From Nepenthes gracilis (taxonomy: Eukaryota; Streptophyta; Magnoliopsida; Caryophyllales; Nepenthaceae): a stretch of DNA of 64,000 nucleotides. The notes under the pieces are model-generated. The model was not told where the DNA came from, did no database searches, and saw only the letters and a program-made list of their open reading frames with translations. Shown here in pieces: positions 1 to 12,600 of the stretch. The stretch is taken from assembly GCA_033239525.1 (NCBI GenBank), contig BSYO01000030.1, positions 6,981,119 to 7,045,118 on the forward strand. The letters are read 5' to 3'. Numbering within the stretch: position 1 is the stretch's first letter; every line of letters begins with the position of its first letter. Both the position numbers and the translations under genes were made by a program.

Positions 1-3000
1 TGGTAAAATTGGTTATACCCAAAATAAGTATTGACCATCAAATGGGATACCTGCTACAACTCTTAACCATATTATTACTACTCTTGTTCAATCTGATAAC
101 AACACAACTTGTCTATCAATGCCCTCTTGAACTTGGATCATGGACTCTAGTGCCTTTGACCACATGATTGGGTTCACAGGTATCTTTTCAGATTATTGAC
201 TATGTTCAAATGTTTCCAACTTTATTTTGGCTAATAGCTCATCAACAAAGGGTAGGGATGTTGATTATGCTTTTCTAACAAGAACAATGCGTCTTTCATC
301 AGTTCTCACTTCCCAAATATTTCGTTTAATCTACTATCACATAGTAATTACATTATGCATTGTTCTCATCTACTCATTGCGAGTTCCAGGATAATAGTAT
401 GACAAGAGTGATTGATAGGGCTTGTCACGACTCATGAGGCCTCTACTTTTTCAATGGAGAACCCAATCTATTGTATTTTCTAGTGCCACTTCTACGCCCC
501 TTAATCTTCACTGAAAATTGGGTCATCCATTTCTTTATAGTCTGAAAAAATTATATCCAACTTCAACATCTATTATCAACTTATTTTGAGTGGTGTCAAT
601 TTGTCAAACACCATAGTAGGTCATATTCTCCTAGAGTGAATCCACTCTGCCTCTTTAGAATTAGTATACTCAAATGTTCAGGATCATTTTCACTTTTGTC
701 TAGGATGGAATTTGTTCTTTATTATCTTTGTTAATAATTATTTAGGAATTATGTGGCTATATTTTATGAAAAATCGTTCTAAATTATACTCTAAATTCTA
801 TACTTTTCATGCAAAAATTATGAAAAATTTTTACTTCTGTACATACTTCATAGAGTGACAATCATAATGAATATTTTTCTATTTTTTCTTCTTCATTCCT
901 ATCCCATTATGGGATTCTTCATGAGCAATTTTGTCCCGATACACCCCAACAAAATGGAATTACTAAGAGGAAAAATAGACACTTCATACAAGTCACTAGA
1001 GCTCTCTTATCCCAAATGGGAGTTTCAAAGATTTTTTGAGAAGTGACACAGTGTTGATAGTTTACAATCTTATTAATATGATACCATTATCTGTTCTTCA
1101 AGAGGAAATTCATTACCAAGTGTTATTCCCTAATAAGCCTTTACATTGTCTTCCCACAAAGATTTTTGGTTGTATACATTATGTCCACAATCTGACCAAG
1201 CTTAATTCTAAGTCTCTATGATGTACTTTTCTTGGATATCCCCATATTCACAAAAGGTATCAATACTTTTTTTCCAAAGTTGGGACATTTTCTAGTGTCT
1301 TTTGATGTCACATTTCATGTGTCTACACGCTTTTATCCCCACGTGTCTCCAACTAGTCCATCGTCAAGTAACCCCTAATAATATTCTTGTATATGAGGTT
1401 ATTCAAAAAGTTGTATATCCTACACCTTCATCACATATACCTCATTGTCCTCCCATCACTTGGACAGGTGTTCGTGGTTCTTATCAGGAGTTCAATTGCT
1501 CTCCATGAGTGTATCTCGAGCCGACTATTATTGAGCCAATTATTCCAACTATAAATACTGTTGTTCCTAATGATGAAACGTGATTCAAACCTTCTGATTG
1601 TATTATGGAAGGATTATCACAATTGTACTTTGTATCCATTATCTATTATGCCATCTTATACCGGTGTTTCATCTCATCAGCGAGATTTTCTGCCAGCTTT
1701 GGACTCTAATTGTGAGCTTCATCTATATCCAAAACTATTTTTCATCCTAGTTGGCAGAAGCTATAGAGGAAAAAATGGTCGTACTCGAACATAATCACAT
1801 GGAATCTAATCTTTTAGCTCTAGGAAAGACACCCATTAGGTGTAAATGAATTTACATAGTGACAATCAATCCAGATAATTCTTTAACTTGATTGAAAGCT
1901 TATCAAGCGACCACAAAGTATACTCAGGTATATGGAGTGGACAGCATTGATACTTTTTCTCCAATCACCAAATTGATTTCTATTAGGCTTCTCATCTTGT
2001 TGGCTACGACTCATCACTTTTTTTTACATCAACTAAACATTAAGAATTCCTTCTACATAGTGATCTTTAGGAAGAGGTTTATTTAAAACAATCTCAATGA
2101 TTTGTTACCTAATGAGAGTTTGGATCTGTTCATCATTTGAAGAAGTTTTAATATGGTTTGAAACGATCCCTATAAAGGTGGTTTGGCAGATTCAGTGAAA
2201 ATATATTTAAGGCTGGGCTCTCTCATTGTGGCCTCGATCACTCAATGTTCTATTATCATTCTAGTATTGGATATATTATTCTCATTGTGTATGTAACTAA
2301 TGTTGATTACTAACAACTACAGTATGTGCATTGCAAATCTAAATGTGCTCCTTCAATGTGAGTTTTAGACAAAAGAATCCAGAAAGTTTGCATTATCTTC
2401 TTGTCACTGATGTTGCTAGATACCGTCGTGGCATCTTTTGTTAGCAAAGGAAGTACACAATAGAATTGCTTCGAGAGACTGGTATGTTGAATTCAAAACC
2501 TTGTCTCTCCCATAGATCCAACAATTAAGTGATCGTCAAATGATGGAAAGATCTTTTATGAATCAAAAAAGACACTGAAGACTAGTTGGTAAATTCAATT
2601 ATATTGTCATGACTCATTCAAATATTACTTTATCAGCTAGTGTTGTGAGCAAATTCTCATTTTCTCATCATATAACTCATTGGGAAGCTGTAATATGTAT
2701 TATGAGATATCTCAAGGAAACACTAGGACGAGACTCTCAGATCAAGATTTCTAATGCTGATTGGGCTAAGTCGTCAAATGATTGAAAATCTATCACCAAC
2801 AATTGTGTGTTTGCTAGAGACAATATTTTGTCTCAAAAAAGTAATAAACAAAATGTAGTATCAGGTCAAGTACGAAATCAGAATATCGTGTATCGATACA
2901 TGTCACCTATGAAGTGATGTGTCTTTGGCAACTACTTGATTCTCTTAGGTGCAAGAGTTCTAAGCCTTTTCAATTGTAGTGCGATCTTGTATCAAATTAG

Positions 3001-3332
3001 GTGTTTCACAAGATATAAAGCATATTAAAATAAATTGTCACTTTATTCGTAAGAAATTTCAACAAAATTTAATTTACATTTGTCAGAGACTAGCTTACCG
3101 ACATTTCACAAATACCTAACTAGAATTCGAGTTCATACATTTATAATAAGTTGAGTATAATCAACATCTATATTCCAACTTAAGAAAAAGTATTAGAATA
3201 TTTGCTAATATAAACTCTTGGAGTATGCTTTTGGATATGCTGAGGGATATAATTTTTCAAAGATAGTTTAGTATTTTTTATATATGCAATAACTCTATAT
3301 ATGTGGACAAAACCAACCTATATAATTTTACA
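1..3332 (+). mobile_element. Decayed Ty1/copia retrotransposon (protease to 3' LTR), left end outside window
   Basis: No open frame survives, but the order of copia pol domains can be read through stops and frameshifts. A protease-type segment TWIMDSSAFDHM lies at 131-166. The integrase C-terminal part (PLHCLPTKIFGC) is near 1137-1190. Reverse transcriptase starts near 1910 (YTQVYGVDSIDTFSPITKL) with a ruined YVDD box (YVTN) near 2290. An RNase H segment (FARDNILSQKSNKQN) is near 2810-2855. The order PR-INT-RT-RH is that of Ty1/copia. The polypurine tract at 3181-3190 reads TAAGAAAAAG, where relatives carry a G-rich tract, and a short 3' LTR follows (about 3191-3332, starting TATTAGAATA). The element is antisense to the MED33 gene and begins about 130 bp beyond its last visible exon, so it most likely sits in MED33 intron 7. 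Confidence 0.85.
3181..3332 (+). repeat. Decayed polypurine tract and short 3' LTR of the left copia
   Basis: After CAACT the expected G-rich tract is almost all A (TAAGAAAAAG, 3181-3190). TATTAGAATA follows, matching the usual TGTTAGAATA start of this copia type with one G-to-A change. The LTR appears to end near TTTTACA at 3332. With no second LTR in the window, the boundary is approximate. Confidence 0.5.
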
Positions 3333-3465
3333 ATTTTCAATATGGATTGCCTAGTTCTGGCTGAGTCAAAATAAATGCCCCCACCTCTAGGTTATGAAAT
3401 TAAAAGAAAGGAAATAAAACAAAATATAAAGCATAAAAACAAACTGCACAAGAAGGCAAGTTTAC

Positions 3466-3676
3466 CTTGATGCCGGAGTGGAAACCAGAAGTTTTACCAT
3501 TGGAGGAGTAAGGGGGGCGCCTTTCATAAAGGATGACCAACCAGGAACCTGTCCAGCTATACCACAAGGTAACTGGTTGCTGCGTGCATTCACATAGCCA
3601 GGCCACATGTACGCTGATGTGTCCAATAAATTTCTGGAGATGCAGGCCTCAACAATAAGGTGCCGCATGTTTCCTG
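3466..3676 (-). CDS. MED33: MED33 exon 7 (last one in window)
   Basis: 211 bp from TTGCAG|CAGGAAAC to TCAAG|GTAAAC. It encodes SGNMRHLIVEACISRNLL, DTSAYMWPGYVNAR and SSFMKGAPLTPPMVKLLVST. It leaves two bases (AG) for the next exon, which in relatives continues with the LAELEK region. No such continuation is visible on the minus strand between 3465 and 1; that interval is copia sequence. Confidence 0.94.
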
Positions 3677-6600
3677 CTGCAAGTGGCAATGCCAAGTTAG
3701 AAAATCTGACATACAAAGATAGTGATGTTCAAGGCACACACCAGTTGGCAACTCCACATTAACAAAACAGGCAATGAACAAGATACAGACACGTAAAAAA
3801 GTAAGGCAACAATGCAGATAAGATTATTTTGAAGTAAGTTATTGAACCAGCGGAGATCATTTTTTGTCACAATTGTTGTGCTCTCTCTCTCTCTCTCTCT
3901 CAACCCTATTCCAGATTGATAATCTACCCATGCTAACATCGTAAGTCTAATTGAGCTATCTTTCATCTTCCAGAATTGAAACTCTGCATTCATTGCTTTC
4001 ACGGCCGCTACCACTGCTTCAATACAAAAGGGTTTTAGAATTTGGATAGGAGCAGATATGGTGTAGCAGCAACTAATGATATCTGGTAGAATTTGAAATA
4101 AATATCTGCCAAATGAAGAATGATGTCCACTAATGATGCTCAAGACAGAAATACATACATCACCTTGAAATAAAAAGGCTAGCAAATTAAAATTTGTTCT
4201 GTTGATGTGACACATTCTATATTTACCCGTCTTTTGTTCATAACCTGTTTACATGACTATTGGTCTCTAAATAAAATAATTTGTCATATGTGACCTCATT
4301 GAGAAAAATTCATGGATACACAATGGAGAGAGCTTTTTCAGGAGGTCTGAGGGGTGGCCTTTTCAGGAGGTCTGAGGGGTGGCCTCTCCCAGAAAAGGAG
4401 GATAATGAACTGTACAAGTATCTAAACAATCACAACTGTTTTGTCCACCTACAAAAATTAATTTGCTTAGAAAGGCAGAAAAGAAAACAAAACCAAAATT
4501 AGTCTGCATTGACAAAAGTAACAAAATTATACACAAGATTCCAGCACGCTCAAAGTCTGTATTTATCCCATGAGAGGTAACATCGGTCATTGACTCCATA
4601 CAGACAAACATTACAAACACACCAAACTCCTTGAATGCAAAATAACAATAACTTTATAGGGACAGAAACATTCAGTGGACAGAGGAAAAAAACAAAATTA
4701 GAGAGAAACAGATTGCTTACAGCAGTTCATAGGCATGTCATTCATGCTAATGCAGTCAAGATATCCACTGCCAACATTTATGCCTGAAAGATACACCATT
4801 GCTTTCGCAGCAGCCTGATTGGCTACTGTGATAACAGATACAGGTGGAGTCAACAGGCTTTCATATTCACCTAGTAACTGTAAACTGGAAACCAACTCAC
4901 TGCGACAACTTCCCTTAACCTGTTTTTCCTTATTGTCAGGATCCTCATTTAAGGCAGTCTCTTCCTCATCAACAATATTGAGAACACAAAGTGTTGTAAT
5001 GGATAGCAACATGCACAAGCAAGTGTCGAGGCGAGGCACAGGACCTTCACTAGGATTCCGTTCCTGAAAATAAATATAGAAAATGGAGAAATTATTACAA
5101 AGAAATCACATGTAAATTCTGAACTAGACAAGATAGACACATATTCAAGCATGAAACAAACATCTAACCTTGGTTTATATATTCAAAAATGAAATATGTA
5201 ATCAATCAGATATTGTGGCAATTGAGAAAATCACTCAAATGGCATTATGATAATTTAGAATAGAAGTGAAATCAGATATTGTGTAACCAATCTCGCTTCC
5301 AACTATTTTTTGTCAAGCTACATATTAGACATCAAAGAGATGCACTACTTTAAAACAAAACCACCTAAGCACAGACCACTATATTTCACAATTCATCAGC
5401 TATTTTCATTCCAACTAGAGCTTAGAGCCATATGTAAAGGAGCAAACCAGACACATAAACAAGTGCAAATAAAGATTGCCTCTTGAAAGAAACTATCCAC
5501 TCTATCCATCTAATCCCATGACCATTGATTTCCATCCACCAATGAGGAACCCAGTATTTCAATGAACCATAATCATTTTCCAATCGGCAACTTGGAAACA
5601 ACACACTTGCACAGCTCTTCTTTTTCATCATCCACAGCTCTTCTTTTTTTTTTTCTTTTTTTCTTTTTTTTTTTCGGTTACAACATCATCCCAAGCTTCA
5701 TTAGCAGCAAGAGTATCATATAAAATCTGCATACCCTCCACGAGAGCAATACAATAGAGTGAAGTACCATTGAAAAAAGGAGTAGCAAAACTCTAAGAAA
5801 TACAGCTATAAACAAGAAGAAATTGAAGAATTCCATACGCCTCAATGAAATGTCCTAGCCAAAAAAAATAAAATAAAACAATGAATAGAATAATGTTTTC
5901 ACTAAAGAATAAATTATTTCTACACAAGAATAACGGGCACTAGTAGCCTCTATACTTACTCTTTGAACAAGCCGCAAAGCTGCAATCCAGAGGCCCAAGA
6001 AGGCATCCTGCCAGGTAGTACCATTTACTGCCTGAAGTGATTTTACTAGATCTGCAACCATGAAATCATACTGTATGATTTCATAGTGAGGATTAAAGCT
6101 GCTCATATTTTTTACTTTCAGTACTAAGAGAATCACCATGCACAATACTTACCAGTAAGAGTATCAACAGCACATGTTACCGTCACAATAAGCCCATCCA
6201 TAGCATCTTCTAGAAACAAATCAATAGGAATCCAAAGCACGGAACGACTGGCCCCATGACTTTGCCGTACAGAAGGTATAAGAGATCCAGAAGCCATGAC
6301 TGCATGAAACTCTTGGCGTAGACTTGTTTTGCATTCCCGAGGTAAGACTTTGCTTTTATCCAGTGTCAGCTGAAGAAGGGATTCTGGAGTGAGAAGTTTT
6401 GAATTCCTTAGGCCAGAAGACTTCCGTGCAAGTAGTTGCATACGCAGGATGAAACCTGCCCAATCTGAGGGCCTGGAAGAAAAATGTGATTACTGACTAT
6501 TGAATTAACTTGCATTCAATTAGATAACACTCAGATCTTCTGTAGCAAAAGAGGAAATTTCTGACCCTAAAATAACAAATTATTTGTTAAAGAATACTTG

Positions 6601-9600
6601 TTAGGAGGAAATAAGTTGAATAAAGATGAGAAATAAGAAGGAGCATCACATCACTACACATCATGACCAACTATACTAAATCTTTTAGTGGAGATATATC
6701 AATCAGATAGCAAAAATAAAACTCCTTCAGCAACCATATTGCCTATCACGGGAAGGAATCAAGGAACGAATAATATATGTGCAAACCAAGCCAAATAATC
6801 TCTTCAAGCAGATTCCAATTGAATTCCTAGGTTCTTTTTATAAGTACTATCCTTCTTCATACATTCAATTGTAAGTTTTACTTTTCCTCCAGTTTTTCTT
6901 ACTTATAATAACAACAACAATAACAAGGCCTTAAGTTCTATGAATTTGCTACAACAAAGCCGATAATCTGTACATGAGATGAGCTAAATTTGATTCCCCT
7001 ATTCCACTTGGTTTTGTGCAACATCCTCTAAGAGTTTAAAGAAATTCTATATCATACTTTATTACCTCACTCTAAGTTCTAAGTTCTAAGTGCTTACTTC
7101 TCTCTTTCTTCTTGCCTGCAACCTCATCCACCTCCAACATCATTCTCTCATTTTCTCTTTCTGCAGGTACAACATGTAAATGACTACAAATTAATTATTT
7201 CTCATCTTATCTTTTAGAATAACTCTGCAATTTTATCTTAACATTCTCATGCATGCACCAGTTACTTTCATTACATGATGTTAATTACCCAACATTCTAA
7301 TCTATTAAATAAAGCTAATCTAATAGATGTCATAAATATTTTTCCTTCAATTTAAAGGTAGTCACAAGGTAAACGCAAGGCACCTATCCATTTTACATGT
7401 CAACATACCCAAAAAGCTTAAGTATTAGACAAAAGCTTAATGATAGCCTTATACCATAACACACCCCTTCATATGTAGGCCCTTCAAGCTTAAGTGTGCA
7501 TTCAGCACACACCTACTACATTCTACGAGATGAAAACAAATCTAAGCTAATGACGTTTCAAGAGTTAGACATTTAACCACTTGATAAGCAAAGCAAAGCA
7601 TTTACACCATGCTAAGAGGCCAATGGACTTAAAAGCTTAATCTGTTAGGTGAAGGCCAATGAATGGCTCTATACTCCAAGTCTCTAACATTAACCAACTC
7701 ACCTTAATTCTATGTTACATCATCATCAATCTCTATTTTTTTTATTATAGATCCAAGAAAATAAAATTTATTAATTTTAGGAATATTTTGATCATTGATT
7801 CTCCATTTTATGTCTAAAATTAATAAAAATACACTCATATGCATTGTTTCTACTTACTACTTATCTTAAGCCGTTTAGATTCTAGAGCCTCTTTATGATG
7901 AAAATTTAACTCCATGAAAATTGAACAAAAAATTGCTGAATTGGCCTATTTCTTACTTGGTGTAATCCATATCACTAACTCTGCTTTTACTCTTATTATC
8001 TCACAAGGTCAACCATAACTAAGCAAACATGCAAGGACTTATGAAAGACCCTTCAAGCCACCCCCACACACAAATTCTTGACAGCATCTACATATACTAC
8101 CTTTCATATTTTTTTTCCCATCTATATACTTAAAGTAGACCCTTGATGCACTCATATGGAATAGAAAATACTCAATATTTCATCCGACAGCTCTAGCACC
8201 AGTCATCGCCCCTTGTAAATATCCTCAACATCTGCATATCTTTTTACTAGCTCTAGATTTTAATAACCATCATGGGACTTCCCTGAAAACCCTATCATAA
8301 GCCTTCTCTCTGTCAAAGAAAATAATGTGAAAGCCCCTTTTCTTTTCCTTAAATTTCTCAATTAATATTCACAAAATATGTAGAGCTTCAATGGTTGAGC
8401 ATCCTAAAGCCAAATCATTTCCCAGACACTCATTTATCGCCTTAATCATTGTTCAATTACTCATGATAGGGATATTCCCATCGTCAAAGTTCCAGTTATA
8501 TTGCCAAATTGACATGCCCCTACGTTGCATATCAAATTTTCCTTACTTCCTGAAAAAAAATGTCGACGGCAAAACCTGCTTGAAAGACCTAACCACATAC
8601 TATCACTATTCAAGTATGAGATTGTAGGAAACAAGCCACCAGAAAAGGCTGATATTTTGTTGCTCCTTTTCCCCTTAATTAGCTGATATATGCAAAATTT
8701 GATTTCAGACTTGGAGAAAAGGCCATCAAGATTGACAGGTATATGATAATACGTACAAATTACAGCGTGCCAGATAGAGAATCCTGAAAGTTACTTCATC
8801 CTGCAAAAATTTTCCAATTAACTCGATAGCCATAGAAGTATTGGTTCTGCGCATTCCTTCATAATGTTCAGCTCTCCTCTCCTGAAAGCTCTCACGGTCA
8901 TCAATTTCCATATCCTGCATTCTAGTTGGCCATCTAGGCTTCTTATCTGAAGTAAACTCCAGCAATCCTTCATCATCCAACGATGCATCAAGTAACTGCC
9001 ATACAATTGAAAAGACAAACAGAACTACAAGAACCCCAGGTTCACAAGCCTGAACACCAAAAACCTGTGAAAGACGAAGAACATCATCTATGGATTTCAT
9101 GACCCTGAAACCACAAAGTCAAAATGTTACTAGCTGCAACACGATCAGTCATTTCATACAATAAAACAAATGAAATATAGAGCCTGAAGGCATAATCAAT
9201 CTACACATCCAATGCCAGCAAACATAACAAAATTATGTTAAGTAAAATTATACTTCAAGTAAGCCTCATGTAACAGCTAAACATAATTAGAATTACATGC
9301 AACATCACAAACCATTACATTGAATATGGTTCAAGCAAGCCACATACCAAATATCTTTAAGGCAATTATGTTTGGTAAAATTATATTTCAAGCAGACCCT
9401 GTGCAGCAGTTAAACATAACATAATTAGCAAACGATTACATTGAATATGGCTCAACAAGCCCCAAACCCTATATCATATAAGACACAGTAGGATTCATTC
9501 GCAACTTAATGAATCCAAAACTGCAAACTGAGGTAGGGTTATGAGAGAAGTGAAACTACATATTACAGTGTTGGTGTCTTCATCTATGCTTCCTTTTCTT

Positions 9601-12600
9601 GAAGAATGAAGCATGTGACTCGTGTTTTTTTTTTTTTTAACTATAACAAAATTGAGATAGTTCCAGCAGAATGTTCTATTTTTGCACAAGTCAGTCATAA
9701 TTCCTTGGAAGCAAACCCACACCCAACAATTCCACACCTCTCTTTCCTGACAGGAAGGGGAAAATCATTACATTGTTCAGTTGAAGACAGAGAAATATAA
9801 ATTGGCATATGGTACAATACAATTCTAGTCCCAAAAAATAATTAAATAATGTGCAAAAACCAGGAAGGAGTATGAATCTCATCATCTCATGGCTAACTTT
9901 CAGAATAAATATTAATAAAGAAACAAACTTCATAAACTGAATCCTCAATTTTACCCCTCAAAGATATACCCTTTCATTCATGTCAAAATACTTCATCACA
10001 AATCTATGAAGCTATCTTCCAGTCTTTGTCCATACAACATCCACTAGTCTCCTCATCCATGACAGAAAATCATCCAGAATTGCCAGAAGAACCACACATC
10101 CCAACTCCTAAGACAGCAAGCTAATGCAATGTATTACAAAGAATCTTCTCTACTATTTAATTCATGCAAAATAACACCTACTGGCATGGTAGAACTCCTC
10201 TTTGAAAGAACATTCATGGTACATGCCCCCCTTTGACAACAACACTTGGAAGAAGGGGACCCCAAAAGGAAATCTTACTCTCATCTCTAAAACTTCATTG
10301 TAACTTCTCAAAGATAAAAACCTATTTATCTATTTTCCATAGATGGAATCTCTCTCTTTTTTCATCCAAACAAAATTGACGTCCCAATTATCACATAATA
10401 AACAAAGATGCTGCATTCTTGAATTTCCCAATCACTATACTACACTCAAGAACCGAAGATCCTAATGGTATGCTACACCTACCATTTAAGTGCCAGTCTG
10501 ACCAACCAAACACTTCATGACTTTGTCAAATCAGATAGGCCAGGGAACAGCTGCTTTAAAGGCAACTTGCTCTACAAATGATCATGCCATCACATCACTT
10601 CCTCAAAATTTATCAATTCCTAAAATCCCCACAGAAGGCTTGAATCACAAATGACATCCTGCCCCTATAGGTATGTATATCTATAAGCAGAAATCGCATG
10701 CTTCAGCCACCAACCCATATATTCCACTTCAAATATAAATGGAACTTAATGCCAGAGGTCTTCCTTACTATGTACTTATTGCCAGTGATACTAACAAGCA
10801 CAGTTCTTGAACCCATCTCTATGGTCAAAAATTCGATACATCAATTCCAATGGCAAATATCATGTAACGTCACCCGACACAATCTCCAGTCATCCCAATA
10901 CCAATCCACTTGTACTTTTGTAAGCACTGCTTCCACAGTAGCCAGAATGCTAATTTCAGCAGTATACATCTTCACTAGAGAAAGGTACTTCCACATAATG
11001 TCAATCAAACCTATTCAGGTATGATGCACGAGGCTTCCCACATTTGGACTCTAGGTAGGATAAAATGTACACAGCCCAAGAAATTTTTCAACAGCATACA
11101 TCTTTAGTATAAGATCTTCAACTTAAACTAACTTCCAAAGGAAGTCTCAAATAAGATATGCAAGAGGAAACCTAACCATAATGCACAGAAATTTGTTAAA
11201 GAATCTAAATTTTAGGTTGCACTCCCCATTTTGGAAAATGATGCACCACAGTCCATGACCCAATAATCATTAAACCAACAGCTTGTCAAGGGCTGACACT
11301 TCCCCTATGTTGCCATACAGCAGTTGCCTAACTCACCTATGTGATGTAGATAAATAAGCATGTCACAAATGCTTCCATCCCAAGGGTGTAGAGAAGCATT
11401 ACATATCAGTTTAAGTACAAAAGAGTGTGGAGCACAATATAGATAATTATACCTAAAACTTCACCCATAAAGCTCTTAAGACTTGACCACTCTCTAGGGC
11501 CATGAGTGTTCCTATGGTAGAAGAATGGGCCAATTGCTCAATGTCACTCTGGACATTCTTCTGTACATGGCGCGTGCAAAAAGAATTTGAGGTCCACCAA
11601 TTCATTTTGTTTTCAATAACATGCACCATTGCAGCATAAGTTTCATATGGTGGAAGAGCTGATCCATTGCCGGACATCACTTCGTGAAACATGCACAAAA
11701 CATAACCAAGGTCATATGATTCATTTCATTTTATAGGACTTAGACCATTGGGGTATGGGTTTTCATGTGGTCAAAGAAGAACTGGGCAATTGTTTGACAT
11801 CACTTTGGGCATGATTTCGTGATGAATGCACAAACATACGAGCTTTTTCGATTTATTTCATTTTCCACCATAAGTGCTCATATCATCAAAGAACATGCCA
11901 ATTACACATCACTGCACACAAAACATATCAAAATCTTTGATTCAATTTGTTATTGACGGCATAAGCCTTTTAAGGCCTCAATATTCATATGATTGAACAG
12001 TGGGACAATTGCTCAGCAAACAAGCAAGAGTTCATGGCAATGTGCAGAAAATGTATCTAAGATCCTTTTATTTATTTCATTTTCAAAGGCACATACCATA
12101 GGGGAATGAGTATTCATATGGTCAAAGCACCGACCAATTGCCCGTCACTCCTGTCAAGATTTTATGATGATGTGCATAAAACATATCTAAGATCCTCAAA
12201 TTCATAATTCATTTGATTTTCTAAGGCATGCACTGTTGGAACATTAGTGTTCATATATTAGAAGAATGGACAGATTGCCCAATGTAACTATGTGCAGGAT
12301 TTCATCAACGCTGTGCACAAAAAGTATCAGAGATCCTCCCATTATCTTTGTAATCAAAGTCATACGGTTGGGGCATGAGCATTCATAAGATTGAAGAATG
12401 GTCCGATTTCTCAACGTGATAATGCACATGAAACATATGGAGGTCCTCTGACTTATTCAGGTTTCAGCAGCATACACTATTGGGACATGAACATTCATAT
12501 GGTAGAAAAAGGGTTGACGGCAAGTTACTATGTGCATGACTTCATCAACCTATGCTAGAACCTCTAATTAATTTTAGTTACGTTGGCATACAGTACTGAG

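Noticed and set aside
10000..10550. Possible L1 LINE fragment on the minus strand of MED33 intron 2
   Set aside because: Only scattered similarity (for example around WDVNFVW); not enough ordered motifs to call.
11453..11698. 81-residue ORF with Met/Trp-rich text in MED33 intron 2
   Set aside because: It is part of the degenerate tandem array, and exons 2 and 3 already join in phase without it.
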